32,758 nucleotides of DNA, from the NCBI GenBank assembly GCA_021296065.1, contig JAGWBD010000004.1, positions 58,325 to 91,082 on the forward strand, written 5' to 3'. The notes beneath the pieces are model-generated. The model searched no databases and was not told the DNA's origin. It saw only the letters and a program-made list of their open reading frames with translations. Positions 24,077 to 30,758 of the stretch are shown here, in pieces. Origin of the DNA: Anaerolineae bacterium. GTDB taxonomy: Bacteria > Chloroflexota > Anaerolineae > Aggregatilineales > Phototrophicaceae. The translations under genes and the position numbers were made by a program. The stretch's first letter is position 1. The number at the start of each line of letters is the position of its first letter.

Positions 24077-25414
24077 CTAGAGACAGAAGCCGAAACGCTG
24101 CAGGTCGATGAGCCAGAGACCGCCGTCAACGCCGTTTGCGGCCAGCGCCAGGGTGGTGAAATCCGGCGAAAGCGCCATGCGACTGCGCGCATCCGGCGCC
24201 AGTTGCAGGGGCAGCGCAGTCAGGTCATGCAGGGTCTCTGAATCCGGATTGTAGCATTGCAGACGCGCCTGGCCGTCCACGGGCCGGGCGATGTATATGC
24301 GACGTCCACCCGGGCTGTGCGCGTACCAGGGCGCGGGCCAGTGATTGCCGGGCGGCTCGGCCTCGAACATCGGCAAGGTGAAATTGCTGGCGCTGTCCTT
24401 GAGGAAATAGCCGGTGACGCCATCGATGGTGGCGCTGATTACCAGGCCGCGACCGCTGGCGGAGACGCCCGGCACCGTCCGAGAGGGGATGGCCTCCGCC
24501 GGGTGCAGGCTGAGCCGGCGGCCCTCGGCGTTGCCGACGGCGTAGCTGACCTCACTGCCCTGGCCGGCATGAAACCAGGCGACGAAGACGCCGCTGTCGC
24601 CCTGCCAGCTGATGCCCTGCAGGGAAATGTTGTAAATGTCGTCGACCAGCACGCGCGGGAAGCTGCCGTTGGGCTCCACGGTGACCAGCGAGTTGACCGC
24701 ACTGCGGTAAAAGGCGCGGCGCTGGCCCGGCGCAAAGCTGAAAAAGGAGCGGCGGAAGAGCAGCGGGTCGCTCTGGTCGATGGCCTGCAGCAGTTGCTCC
24801 GTGACCGCATCCGCCCGCGGGTGCGCCGGCAGCGCGACGCGCTCCCCTCCTTGCAGGTCCAGTTCGAACCAGTCCCGTTGGTTGAAGACGTCGCGCCAGC
24901 AGCCGCTGCTGTAACGCAGGCGTTGCGCGTCCACCCATTCCAGCTCGACGATCTCGCTTCTGTCAACCTGCCGGATGCCCGGCAGGTCCTGCGCGACATT
25001 GGGTGTCGCGTCCTCTCGCAGGCTGGCCTGCGGCAGCAATTCGATGCTGGCGTCGGGCGGCATCTCCGGCGCGCCAAAGAGGTCGAGCTGCAGCACGAGG
25101 GGCGCGCTGTCCGTCGCGTGCAGGACATGGTCCGCCGGCAGAGCCTCGCCACAGGCGCCCGTCAGAAAGCCGAAGGCCTCGCCGATCAGCGTGCCGTCGG
25201 CGCTGTGGACCTTGGCGACCAACGCTTCCACGCTCCAGGCGCGTTCGCCCGCGTTCTGCAGTCGTCCTTCAATGTAGGCCTGCTCCTGCCCCCACACGTC
25301 CGGCCGCAGCACGACGGCCAGGTCCTGTGGCCGCAGGTCCCCTTCCTGGGCCGGTAGCGGTACGGCAAGGGCGGCAAGCAGAAAGCACAGAAGCAGCGCG
25401 CGAAGCTGTGGCAT
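24077..25414 (-). CDS. Secreted protein: probable FxLYD-like domain plus beta-propeller-like region
   Basis: A 445-residue exported protein. The ATG at 25414 opens a signal peptide (MPQLRALLLCFLLAALAVPL, cleavage near PAQ); the frame is open further upstream but without a signal. Residues about 27-125 (LAVVLRPDVWGQEQAYIEGR, then NAGERAWSVEALVAKVHSADG, then GTLIGEAFGFL) look like an FxLYD-type beta domain that compares native and added terms of a bond. The C-terminal 250 residues carry repeated strands with patterns such as SPGGRRIYIARP and LSPDFTTLALAANG, as in TolB/WD40-like propellers. It ends in TAG, 5 nt from the end of the SH3b segment on the other strand. No clear ribosome site is seen. 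Its function is unknown. Confidence 0.8.
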   Translation of the reverse strand: MPQLRALLLCFLLAALAVPLPAQEGDLRPQDLAVVLRPDVWGQEQAYIEGRLQNAGERAWSVEALVAKVHSADGTLIGEAFGFLTGACGEALPADHVLHATDSAPLVLQLDLFGAPEMPPDASIELLPQASLREDATPNVAQDLPGIRQVDRSEIVELEWVDAQRLRYSSGCWRDVFNQRDWFELDLQGGERVALPAHPRADAVTEQLLQAIDQSDPLLFRRSFFSFAPGQRRAFYRSAVNSLVTVEPNGSFPRVLVDDIYNISLQGISWQGDSGVFVAWFHAGQGSEVSYAVGNAEGRRLSLHPAEAIPSRTVPGVSASGRGLVISATIDGVTGYFLKDSASNFTLPMFEAEPPGNHWPAPWYAHSPGGRRIYIARPVDGQARLQCYNPDSETLHDLTALPLQLAPDARSRMALSPDFTTLALAANGVDGGLWLIDLQRFGFCL

Positions 25415-25531
25415 ATGGGCACCCCAAAAGAAAGCCTGACGATTGTAGACGATGGCCACGACCGGCGGCCACTGTGAACCCCGACACCGGGCCGCTACAA
25501 TGCCATGTGACCAGCGAAGGGAAGACCGACC

Positions 25532-25936
25532 ATGGTGCGCTGCGGCATCGACCTCATCGACATCTCTCGCGTGGCCGCGGGGATCGAGCGTTTCGGCGAG
25601 CGCTTCCTGCAGCGCTTCTTCACGCCCGGTGAACGGGCGGACTGCGAGGACCGGCCCGGGCGCCTGGCCGCGCGCCTGGCCGCCAAGGAGGCCGTCGCCA
25701 AGGCCCTCGGCACGGGCATCGGCGCCGTGCGCTGGCGCGACATCGAGCTGCGCTGTGCCGGGGCGGACGGTCGGCCGGAACTGCAGCTGCACGGCGCGGC
25801 CGCGGACATCGCCGGCGGGCTGGGCCTCACACAGTGGGACGTCAGCCTGACGCACACCGACGGCCAGGCGGCAGCAGTGGCCGTCGCGCAACAGGGCGGG
25901 CAGGGCCCGGGTTACAATAGTCCCGGCCGCCAGTAG
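25532..25936 (+). CDS. acpS: Holo-[acyl-carrier-protein] synthase
   Basis: This enzyme transfers 4'-phosphopantetheine from CoA to a serine of acyl-carrier protein, needed for fatty-acid synthesis. The 134 residues match AcpS throughout: GIDLIDISR at 5-13 with magnesium ligand Asp7, FTPGE at 30-34, RLAAKEAVAKALGTG at 47-61 with Glu53 as second ligand, and the C-terminal SLTHTDGQAAAVAVA. The length is normal. GGGA about 9 nt upstream supports the ATG at 25532. It ends in TAG 11 nt before the MaoC-type gene, so the two are probably one transcript. Confidence 0.95.
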   Translation: MVRCGIDLIDISRVAAGIERFGERFLQRFFTPGERADCEDRPGRLAARLAAKEAVAKALGTGIGAVRWRDIELRCAGADGRPELQLHGAAADIAGGLGLTQWDVSLTHTDGQAAAVAVAQQGGQGPGYNSPGRQ

Positions 25937-25947
25937 CGGAGGGGCAC

Positions 25948-26436
25948 ATGCGTCACACGAAATCGGGCCCGCTGGGCCTTTACTACGAGGAAATTGAGAC
26001 CGGCGCGGAATTCGTCACCCGCGGGCGCAGCATCACTGAGGCCGACATCGTCCAGTTCGCCGCGCTCACCGGTGATTTCAACCCCATGCACACGGACGAG
26101 CGCTACATGCAGGGCCACCCCATGGGCCAGCGCGTGGCGCACGGCATGCTCACGCTCAGTTATGCCGTCGGCCAGATTTACCAACTGGGCTTCATGGAAC
26201 GTACGATCATCGCCTTCCGCAGCGTGGAAATGAAGTTCAGCCTGCCGGTCTTCATCGGCGACACGCTGCACAGTGTGCTGCGCATCACGGAAAAGCGACC
26301 TGCGCGGCGCCTCGGCGGTGGCTCCATCACGGCCAGCGTACGCATCCTCAATCAGGATGGACGCGCCGTGCAGAGCGGCACGATGACGCTCATCATCGCC
26401 TCGCGGCCGCCAGAGGCGGCTGACGCGGCCACTTGA
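25948..26436 (+). CDS. MaoC-family (R)-specific enoyl hydratase / dehydratase
   Basis: A 162-residue hot-dog-fold protein that hydrates enoyl-CoA or enoyl-ACP to the (R)-3-hydroxy form, or the reverse. The hydratase motif FAALTGDFNPMHTDERY at 36-52 supplies the catalytic Asp43 and His48, and GQRVAHGMLTL follows at about 61-71. The C-terminal strands (FRSVEMKFSLPVFIGDTL) are typical. The ATG at 25948 has GGAGG about 5 nt upstream. The link with acpS suggests a lipid or polyester role. A -10-like TACAAT at 25913-25918 could give it extra transcription. Confidence 0.93.
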   Translation: MRHTKSGPLGLYYEEIETGAEFVTRGRSITEADIVQFAALTGDFNPMHTDERYMQGHPMGQRVAHGMLTLSYAVGQIYQLGFMERTIIAFRSVEMKFSLPVFIGDTLHSVLRITEKRPARRLGGGSITASVRILNQDGRAVQSGTMTLIIASRPPEAADAAT

Positions 26437-26462
26437 CACACGCGCCGGGGCCAGGCTACGCT
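26433..26462 (+). promoter_or_regulatory. Promoter candidate of the TPR gene pair
   Basis: A perfect -35 TTGACA (26433-26438) overlaps the stop codon of the MaoC gene. After an 18-nt spacer comes TACGCT (26457-26462), a fair -10. It lies about 33 nt before the ATG at 26495. Confidence 0.5.
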
Positions 26463-26494
26463 GAAACCCCCGGGAGCACAAAGCAGGCCTGTGT

Positions 26495-27763
26495 ATGCGC
26501 ATCAAACGCGACTATTCGCGTCCCTTCTTTGGCTCCCGCCGGCGCCGGCGCCCCGGACGCAACCTGCTGCCCGTCCTGCTCTTGCTGGCCCTGGCGCTGG
26601 CCTTCTTCTGGCTGCAACGCGATACCCTGCAATACGCCGCCCTGGATCTCGTCGGCCTGGCGCCCACGCCCACGCCTTTCGCCAGCGAACTGGCCACCCG
26701 TGGCGCCACACTGGCGCAGCGGGGCGATCTGGCCGGCGCCGCTGCCTTGTTTTTGCAGGCGGTAGAGCAGCGGCCGGGCAACCTCGACTATCTATATGAG
26801 TACGGCAAGTTGCTGATCGAGCTCGACCAGGCGCAGGATGTTCTGGCGCAGCAGCCGCTCTTCGGCGGGCTGTCGCTGGCCGACCGCGCCATCGAACTTG
26901 ACAGCCGCGACGCGCGCGGCTACGCGCTCAAGGCGCGCGCGCTGGTCTGGGTCGACGAGGCCGCCGACGCCATCCCGGTGGGCACGGCCGGCCTGGAGCA
27001 GGACAGCAACTTTGCCCCGCTCAACGCCGCGCTGGGGCGCGCCTACACGCGCATCGGCCGTTACCAGCAGGGCCTTGACTTCACCGAGCGGGCGGTGCAA
27101 CTGGACCCGCTGGACGTTGAGGCGCGGCGCAGTTACGCCATTGCCCTGATCTGGGTTGGTCAACGTTACGAGGCGATCAGCCAGCTGGAGGATGCGGCCG
27201 CCCTGCAGCCACGCTGGAAGGGCCCCTGGTTCGAACTGGCGGCCCAGTATCTGGCCACCGACCAGGACGAACTGGCCATCGCCACCTACGACCAGATCCT
27301 CACGCTGGACCGCGGCGACAAACGCGCCATGCTGCGCCTCTGCCAGGCCTGGGCGAAGGTCGGCCGCAACGACCAGGCGCAGGGCTACTGCCAGGACGCA
27401 CTTGACATCGACCCGCAATACGCCGAGGCCTGGATCGAAATCGGCCGCGCCAAATACACGCGTCGCAACTACGAAGGTTCGATCGAGGCCTTCGAGAACT
27501 GCGCCAACTTCGGCTCGACAGCCATCGAATGCTGGTATCTGCGCGGCCTGGCGCACTACTACCTTGGTCAGTGCGACCAGGCCTGGACCATCCTCAACGA
27601 GGCGCTGCCCATGACGCAGCGACTCGGCGAACCCGGGCCCATCATCGCCAACATTCGCGAAGGCTTGCGCCTGACGACCATCGATTGCCCGGCCTATGCC
27701 GGCGCGGCGCTGCCCACCGGCATCCCGCCCACGCCCGTCCCGCCAACCCCCATCGGCGGCTGA
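26495..27763 (+). CDS. Membrane-anchored TPR protein (first of a tandem pair)
   Basis: A 422-residue type II membrane protein. A basic N-terminus (GSRRRRRPGR) precedes one membrane helix at about 23-40 (NLLPVLLLLALALAFFWL), so the rest lies outside the cytoplasm. After a short PTPTP spacer about eight TPR repeats run from residue 65 to 375, for example GAAALFLQAVEQRPGNLDYL, RYQQGLDFTERAVQLDPLDV and QGYCQDALDIDPQYAEAWIE. The tail is Pro/Thr rich. TPR scaffolds bind partner proteins; the partner is unknown. The next gene starts 4 nt downstream and has the same layout. The ribosome site is weak. Confidence 0.9.
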   Translation: MRIKRDYSRPFFGSRRRRRPGRNLLPVLLLLALALAFFWLQRDTLQYAALDLVGLAPTPTPFASELATRGATLAQRGDLAGAAALFLQAVEQRPGNLDYLYEYGKLLIELDQAQDVLAQQPLFGGLSLADRAIELDSRDARGYALKARALVWVDEAADAIPVGTAGLEQDSNFAPLNAALGRAYTRIGRYQQGLDFTERAVQLDPLDVEARRSYAIALIWVGQRYEAISQLEDAAALQPRWKGPWFELAAQYLATDQDELAIATYDQILTLDRGDKRAMLRLCQAWAKVGRNDQAQGYCQDALDIDPQYAEAWIEIGRAKYTRRNYEGSIEAFENCANFGSTAIECWYLRGLAHYYLGQCDQAWTILNEALPMTQRLGEPGPIIANIREGLRLTTIDCPAYAGAALPTGIPPTPVPPTPIGG

Positions 27764-27767
27764 ACCC

Positions 27768-29030
27768 GTGAACCTGCGCATCCCCAAACGCTACCGCCGC
27801 GGCCAGCGCCGCAACCTGTTTTCGCTGCGCTGGCTGTGGCTGTGGCTGCTGACTCCAGTCGCGCTTTACGCCGGTCTTTACGTCTTACAGAACCGCGAGC
27901 AGTTTTCACCTGTCGTCGAACAGCGCTTCGACCAGTTCGTTGACGACGCGGAACGCGTTCTCGCCACCGTACTGGCGCCCACGCCCCTGCCCACCGAAGA
28001 CACCACCGTCCGCCTGCGACTGGCCGACGCCGCCTGGCAACGCGGCGCCATCGGCGAAGCCGCAACGCTCTACGCGGAACTGGCCCCGACGCTGCCCAAC
28101 GACGTCGAACTGCACCAGCGCCTGGCGTTGGCGCTGGTCATGGACGGCCGCGCCGGCGAGGCCCTCGACGTTGCCGAAAACGCCGTCACCGCCGATCCCT
28201 TCAGTGCCGACGCCTGGGCCCTGCGCGCCCTCATGCTGGACCGCAACGGTGACTTCACGGCGGCTCTCATCAGCGCGCGCCACGCCCTCGATCTGGCCGG
28301 TGAGGCGCAGCCCGCCGCCGCACGCGCCGGCGCCTACCTCGCCGAAGCGCTCTTTGACCTTGGCCATCACGAACGCGCCTTCAGCACGGTCAACAGCGCG
28401 CTGCAGGAAGACCCCGACAGCCCCGAAGCCCTGCGCGTGCGCGCCCACATCAACGAGTACGCCCGCTTCGACTACGATGCCGCGCTGGAAGACCTGCAGC
28501 GGGCGCGGGAGATGGCGCCGCATTTGCCCTACATCATCATCGACCTGGCGCGGCTGCACAATTACCGCTTCGGCGACGTCGACACCTCCATCGCCCTGCT
28601 GGCCGACATCATCGACCTCAATCCGCGCAACGCCACGGCGCTGCTGGAGCTGGGCACCGTCTACCTGCGCGTGCTTGGCGACTATGGCCGCTCGATTGAG
28701 TACCTTTCACGTTGCATCGAAAGCAACGCGCGCCACCAGAGCTGCCATTACTGGCTGGGGCGCGCCCAGATGAACGGCAAGCAGTACAGCGAGGCGGCCG
28801 CGTCCTTCCGCCGCGCCATCGACATCGGCCCCGACGACCCGCGCCACTACTGGTGGACGGCCAACGCCGATGCCTCGCAGGGCAACTGCACGGCGGCCGT
28901 CCCCTGGTTGCAGCGCGGCTATCGCCTCGCCCAGGAAAGCGGCGACGAGGTGCTGACCGGCGAATTCGAGTTCCTGATGAGCAACTGCGGTCTGTTGACC
29001 CTGCCCGAAGCGATCAGCGATCAGGGCTGA
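27768..29030 (+). CDS. Membrane-anchored TPR protein (second of a tandem pair)
   Basis: A 420-residue protein with the same layout as its upstream neighbour: a basic N-terminus (PKRYRRGQRR), one membrane helix at about 23-40 (LWLWLLTPVALYAGLYVL), a PTPLPT spacer and TPR repeats (such as GAIGEAATLYAELAPTLPND, GRAGEALDVAENAVTADPFS and YSEAAASFRRAIDIGPDDPR). The GTG at 27768 is chosen because it lies 4 nt after the preceding stop and begins the basic anchor; the longer open frame upstream overlaps the neighbour. Translation is probably coupled. Its 3' end overlaps the convergent mannose-6-phosphate isomerase gene by 10 nt. Confidence 0.88.
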   Translation: MNLRIPKRYRRGQRRNLFSLRWLWLWLLTPVALYAGLYVLQNREQFSPVVEQRFDQFVDDAERVLATVLAPTPLPTEDTTVRLRLADAAWQRGAIGEAATLYAELAPTLPNDVELHQRLALALVMDGRAGEALDVAENAVTADPFSADAWALRALMLDRNGDFTAALISARHALDLAGEAQPAAARAGAYLAEALFDLGHHERAFSTVNSALQEDPDSPEALRVRAHINEYARFDYDAALEDLQRAREMAPHLPYIIIDLARLHNYRFGDVDTSIALLADIIDLNPRNATALLELGTVYLRVLGDYGRSIEYLSRCIESNARHQSCHYWLGRAQMNGKQYSEAAASFRRAIDIGPDDPRHYWWTANADASQGNCTAAVPWLQRGYRLAQESGDEVLTGEFEFLMSNCGLLTLPEAISDQG

Positions 29031-29980
29031 CGCGCCAAAAGCAACTGCGCCGCGCCGCGCAGACGCCAGACGCCGGCGCATGCCGGCACCAGCGCCGTCT
29101 GACCCGCGCGCAAGGACAGTTCGCCCGGGCCGCAGGCCAGCGTCGCCTGGCCCGCGATGCAGGTCAGCGCCTGGAAGCGCCGCCCCGCCGTGTCGCGCGT
29201 CAGGCACTCGCCGGCGCGCGCGTTGAGTTGCAGCAATTCACAGACGAAATAGTCGCAGCGCGCGATCTCGACGACCTGTTCCTGCCGCCCGCCATGATGC
29301 TCCAGCGGCGCCGGTTCATCCACGTCGGCCACCATCAGGCCGCGCTCAACGTGCAGCGGCCGCGGCTGACCGTCGAGACCGCGCCGGCCCCAGTCGTAGA
29401 GGCGATAGGTGCGGTCCGAGGTCTGCTGAATCTCGTAGACCAGCAGGCCCGGCCCCAGCGCGTGCACGGTCCCCGCGCGCAACATCAGCGCGTCACCCGC
29501 CCGCACCGGCGACTCCAGCAACAACGCCGGCAAGGTCTCCGCGTGAATGGCCGCCGCCAGCTGCTCGCGCGTGCAGCCGGGTTGCAGACCGCGCACCAGG
29601 CGCGCCTCCGGCTCCGCCGCGACGACGTACCAGGCCTCGGTCTTGCCGCGCGTTTCGTTTTCCAGACGCTGCGCCCAGGCGTCGTCCGGGTGCACCTGGA
29701 CGGAAAGCCAGGCGGAGGCGTCCAGCAGCTTGGCCAGCAGCGGCCAACCCTCGCCCAGGTCGACTTCCGGCCCGGCCAGTGATTCGCCATGATGCGGCAG
29801 CAACTCGCCCAGTTCGCGCCCGGCCAGGGGGCCAGCAGCGACGGTCGCGCTGTCGTGCATCACCCAGGCCTCGCCGTAGGGCTGCCCGTCCGGCAGGTCC
29901 ATGCCGGTCGCCTCCAGTTTGCGCCCGCCCCAGACCTTGACCTTCAGCGCCGGCTGCAGCAGCAGCGGCCCGCCCTCCAT
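29021..29980 (-). CDS. manA: Mannose-6-phosphate isomerase, class I
   Basis: It interconverts mannose 6-phosphate and fructose 6-phosphate, feeding mannose into glycolysis or supplying GDP-mannose synthesis. The 319 residues show the zinc-cupin motifs of type I isomerases: VQVHPDD at 94-100 (zinc ligands Gln95 and His97), GKTEAWYV at 112-119 (Glu115) and GTVHALGPG near 171-179 (His ligand). The length fits the short bacterial form. GAGGAG about 6 nt upstream supports the ATG at 29980. The gene may process sugars imported by the ABC systems, though it is not in their operons. Confidence 0.92.
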   Translation of the reverse strand: MEGGPLLLQPALKVKVWGGRKLEATGMDLPDGQPYGEAWVMHDSATVAAGPLAGRELGELLPHHGESLAGPEVDLGEGWPLLAKLLDASAWLSVQVHPDDAWAQRLENETRGKTEAWYVVAAEPEARLVRGLQPGCTREQLAAAIHAETLPALLLESPVRAGDALMLRAGTVHALGPGLLVYEIQQTSDRTYRLYDWGRRGLDGQPRPLHVERGLMVADVDEPAPLEHHGGRQEQVVEIARCDYFVCELLQLNARAGECLTRDTAGRRFQALTCIAGQATLACGPGELSLRAGQTALVPACAGVWRLRGAAQLLLARQP

Positions 29981-30008
29981 GCGCGCTCCTCTTGTGATCG
30001 CCTGGGGC

Positions 30009-30014
30009 AGTATA
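30009..30014 (-). promoter_or_regulatory. -10 candidate for the mannose-6-phosphate isomerase gene
   Basis: TATACT on the minus strand lies about 30 nt before the isomerase ATG at 29980. No strong -35 is visible, and the position where one would lie falls in the tandem repeats at 30021-30068. Confidence 0.35.
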
Positions 30015-30020
30015 GCCCTT

Positions 30021-30068
30021 TCAGGATAAACCCTGGTCAGGACAAACCCTTTTCAAGGTGAACTCTGC
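30021..30068 (+). repeat. Three tandem 16-bp repeats upstream of the hicAB-like pair
   Basis: The units start at 30021 (TCAGGATAAACCCTGG), 30037 (TCAGGACAAACCCTTT) and 30053 (TCAAGGTGAACTCTGC). The first two agree at 13 of 16 positions; the third agrees with the first at 11 of 16, with mostly transitions. They fill the space between the divergent manA and hicA genes. Such iterons fit an operator for the HicB-type antitoxin, whose C-terminus looks DNA-binding; this role is inferred. Confidence 0.6.
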
Positions 30069-30094
30069 TGCTCGGGTGGAAGGTCTGTGATACC

Positions 30095-30346
30095 CTGAGT
30101 CTCATTCGGGCGACCCTTGAGCGCCTGTTCAGTCAGCCGCCACCAGCCAACATCCGCTGGCGGGAGGTTGTTGCCCTGATGGACGCGCTGGACTTCGAAG
30201 TCACCGAGCGTTCAGGCTCGCGGGTGGCCTTTCAATCCAGCCGCGAGACGCTGGTTGTGCACCAGCCCCATCCGCGCCCCGAGATTGACAGGAATGCCGC
30301 GCGTACCATCGCCCGGTTTCTGGAGGATGAAGGGATTACGCCGTAA
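30095..30346 (+). CDS. hicA: HicA-family toxin, start codon non-canonical (CTG) or lost
   Basis: The frame ending in TAA at 30344-30346 encodes a HicA-type mRNA interferase, a small double-stranded-RNA-binding-fold toxin. Visible matches: TLERLFSQPPPANIRWREV, the GSRVAF strand, and HQPHPRPEIDRNAARTIARFLEDEGI, which carries the His-Pro-His motif of this HicA branch. The frame is open from 30062 to the stop but has no ATG, GTG or TTG ahead of the conserved part. CTG at 30095 sits where relatives start and has GGAAGG 11 nt upstream, so it is chosen here (83 residues). Alternatives are ATT at 30104 or a mutated start. The stop overlaps the antitoxin ATG (TAATG), implying coupling. Confidence 0.7.
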   Translation: MSLIRATLERLFSQPPPANIRWREVVALMDALDFEVTERSGSRVAFQSSRETLVVHQPHPRPEIDRNAARTIARFLEDEGITP

Positions 30347-30714
30347 TGGAATACAAGGGTTACATCGCCAGAATAGAGTATGACGACGACTTCAAATGCC
30401 TGTGTGGCAGCGTGGTGAACAGCGGCCCGTACTCCATCGTCACCTTTGTCGCCAATGACGTTGAGGGCCTGGAGCGCGAGTTTGCTATCTCCATAGATGA
30501 GTATTTGGCCGCATGCGCGGAAGCGGACCATACGCCCAGAAAGCCCGAATCGATTGAAATGCCCTTGTCCGAACCAGTCTGCCTGCAACTGGGCGAATCG
30601 TTGCACAAGCGCATCTGGCAGGCCGCCAGAGACAGCGACCAGAGCCTCGACTGCTGGGTCGCGCAGGCGCTGGAACGCAGCCTGGCCGCGGAGACCTCCA
30701 CGCTCGAAGCCTGA
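30346..30714 (+). CDS. hicB: HicB-family antitoxin
   Basis: A 122-residue antitoxin that neutralises HicA and probably represses its own operon. The N-terminal domain (MEYKGYIARIEYDDDFKCLCGSV, split as YKGYIARIEYDDD then FKCLCGSV, then GLEREFAISIDEYLA) is the HicB partial RNase H-like fold. The C-terminal part (CLQLGESLHKRIWQAARDSD, QSLDCWVAQALERSL) resembles a ribbon-helix-helix DNA-binding module. The ATG overlaps the toxin stop by 1 nt, giving the toxin-first order typical of hicAB. The restriction-modification gene follows after 44 nt. Confidence 0.88.
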   Translation: MEYKGYIARIEYDDDFKCLCGSVVNSGPYSIVTFVANDVEGLEREFAISIDEYLAACAEADHTPRKPESIEMPLSEPVCLQLGESLHKRIWQAARDSDQSLDCWVAQALERSLAAETSTLEA

Positions 30715-30746
30715 ACCAGCCCCTGGCGGGCGCAGGTCTCGCCAGC

Positions 30747-30752
30747 CATAAT
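30747..30752 (+). promoter_or_regulatory. -10 candidate giving a possibly leaderless restriction-modification message
   Basis: CATAAT lies 6 nt before the ATG at 30759, with GCGCGC between and no ribosome site. This is the same arrangement as at 20223-20236. A matching -35 is not obvious. Confidence 0.35.
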
Positions 30753-30758
30753 GCGCGC

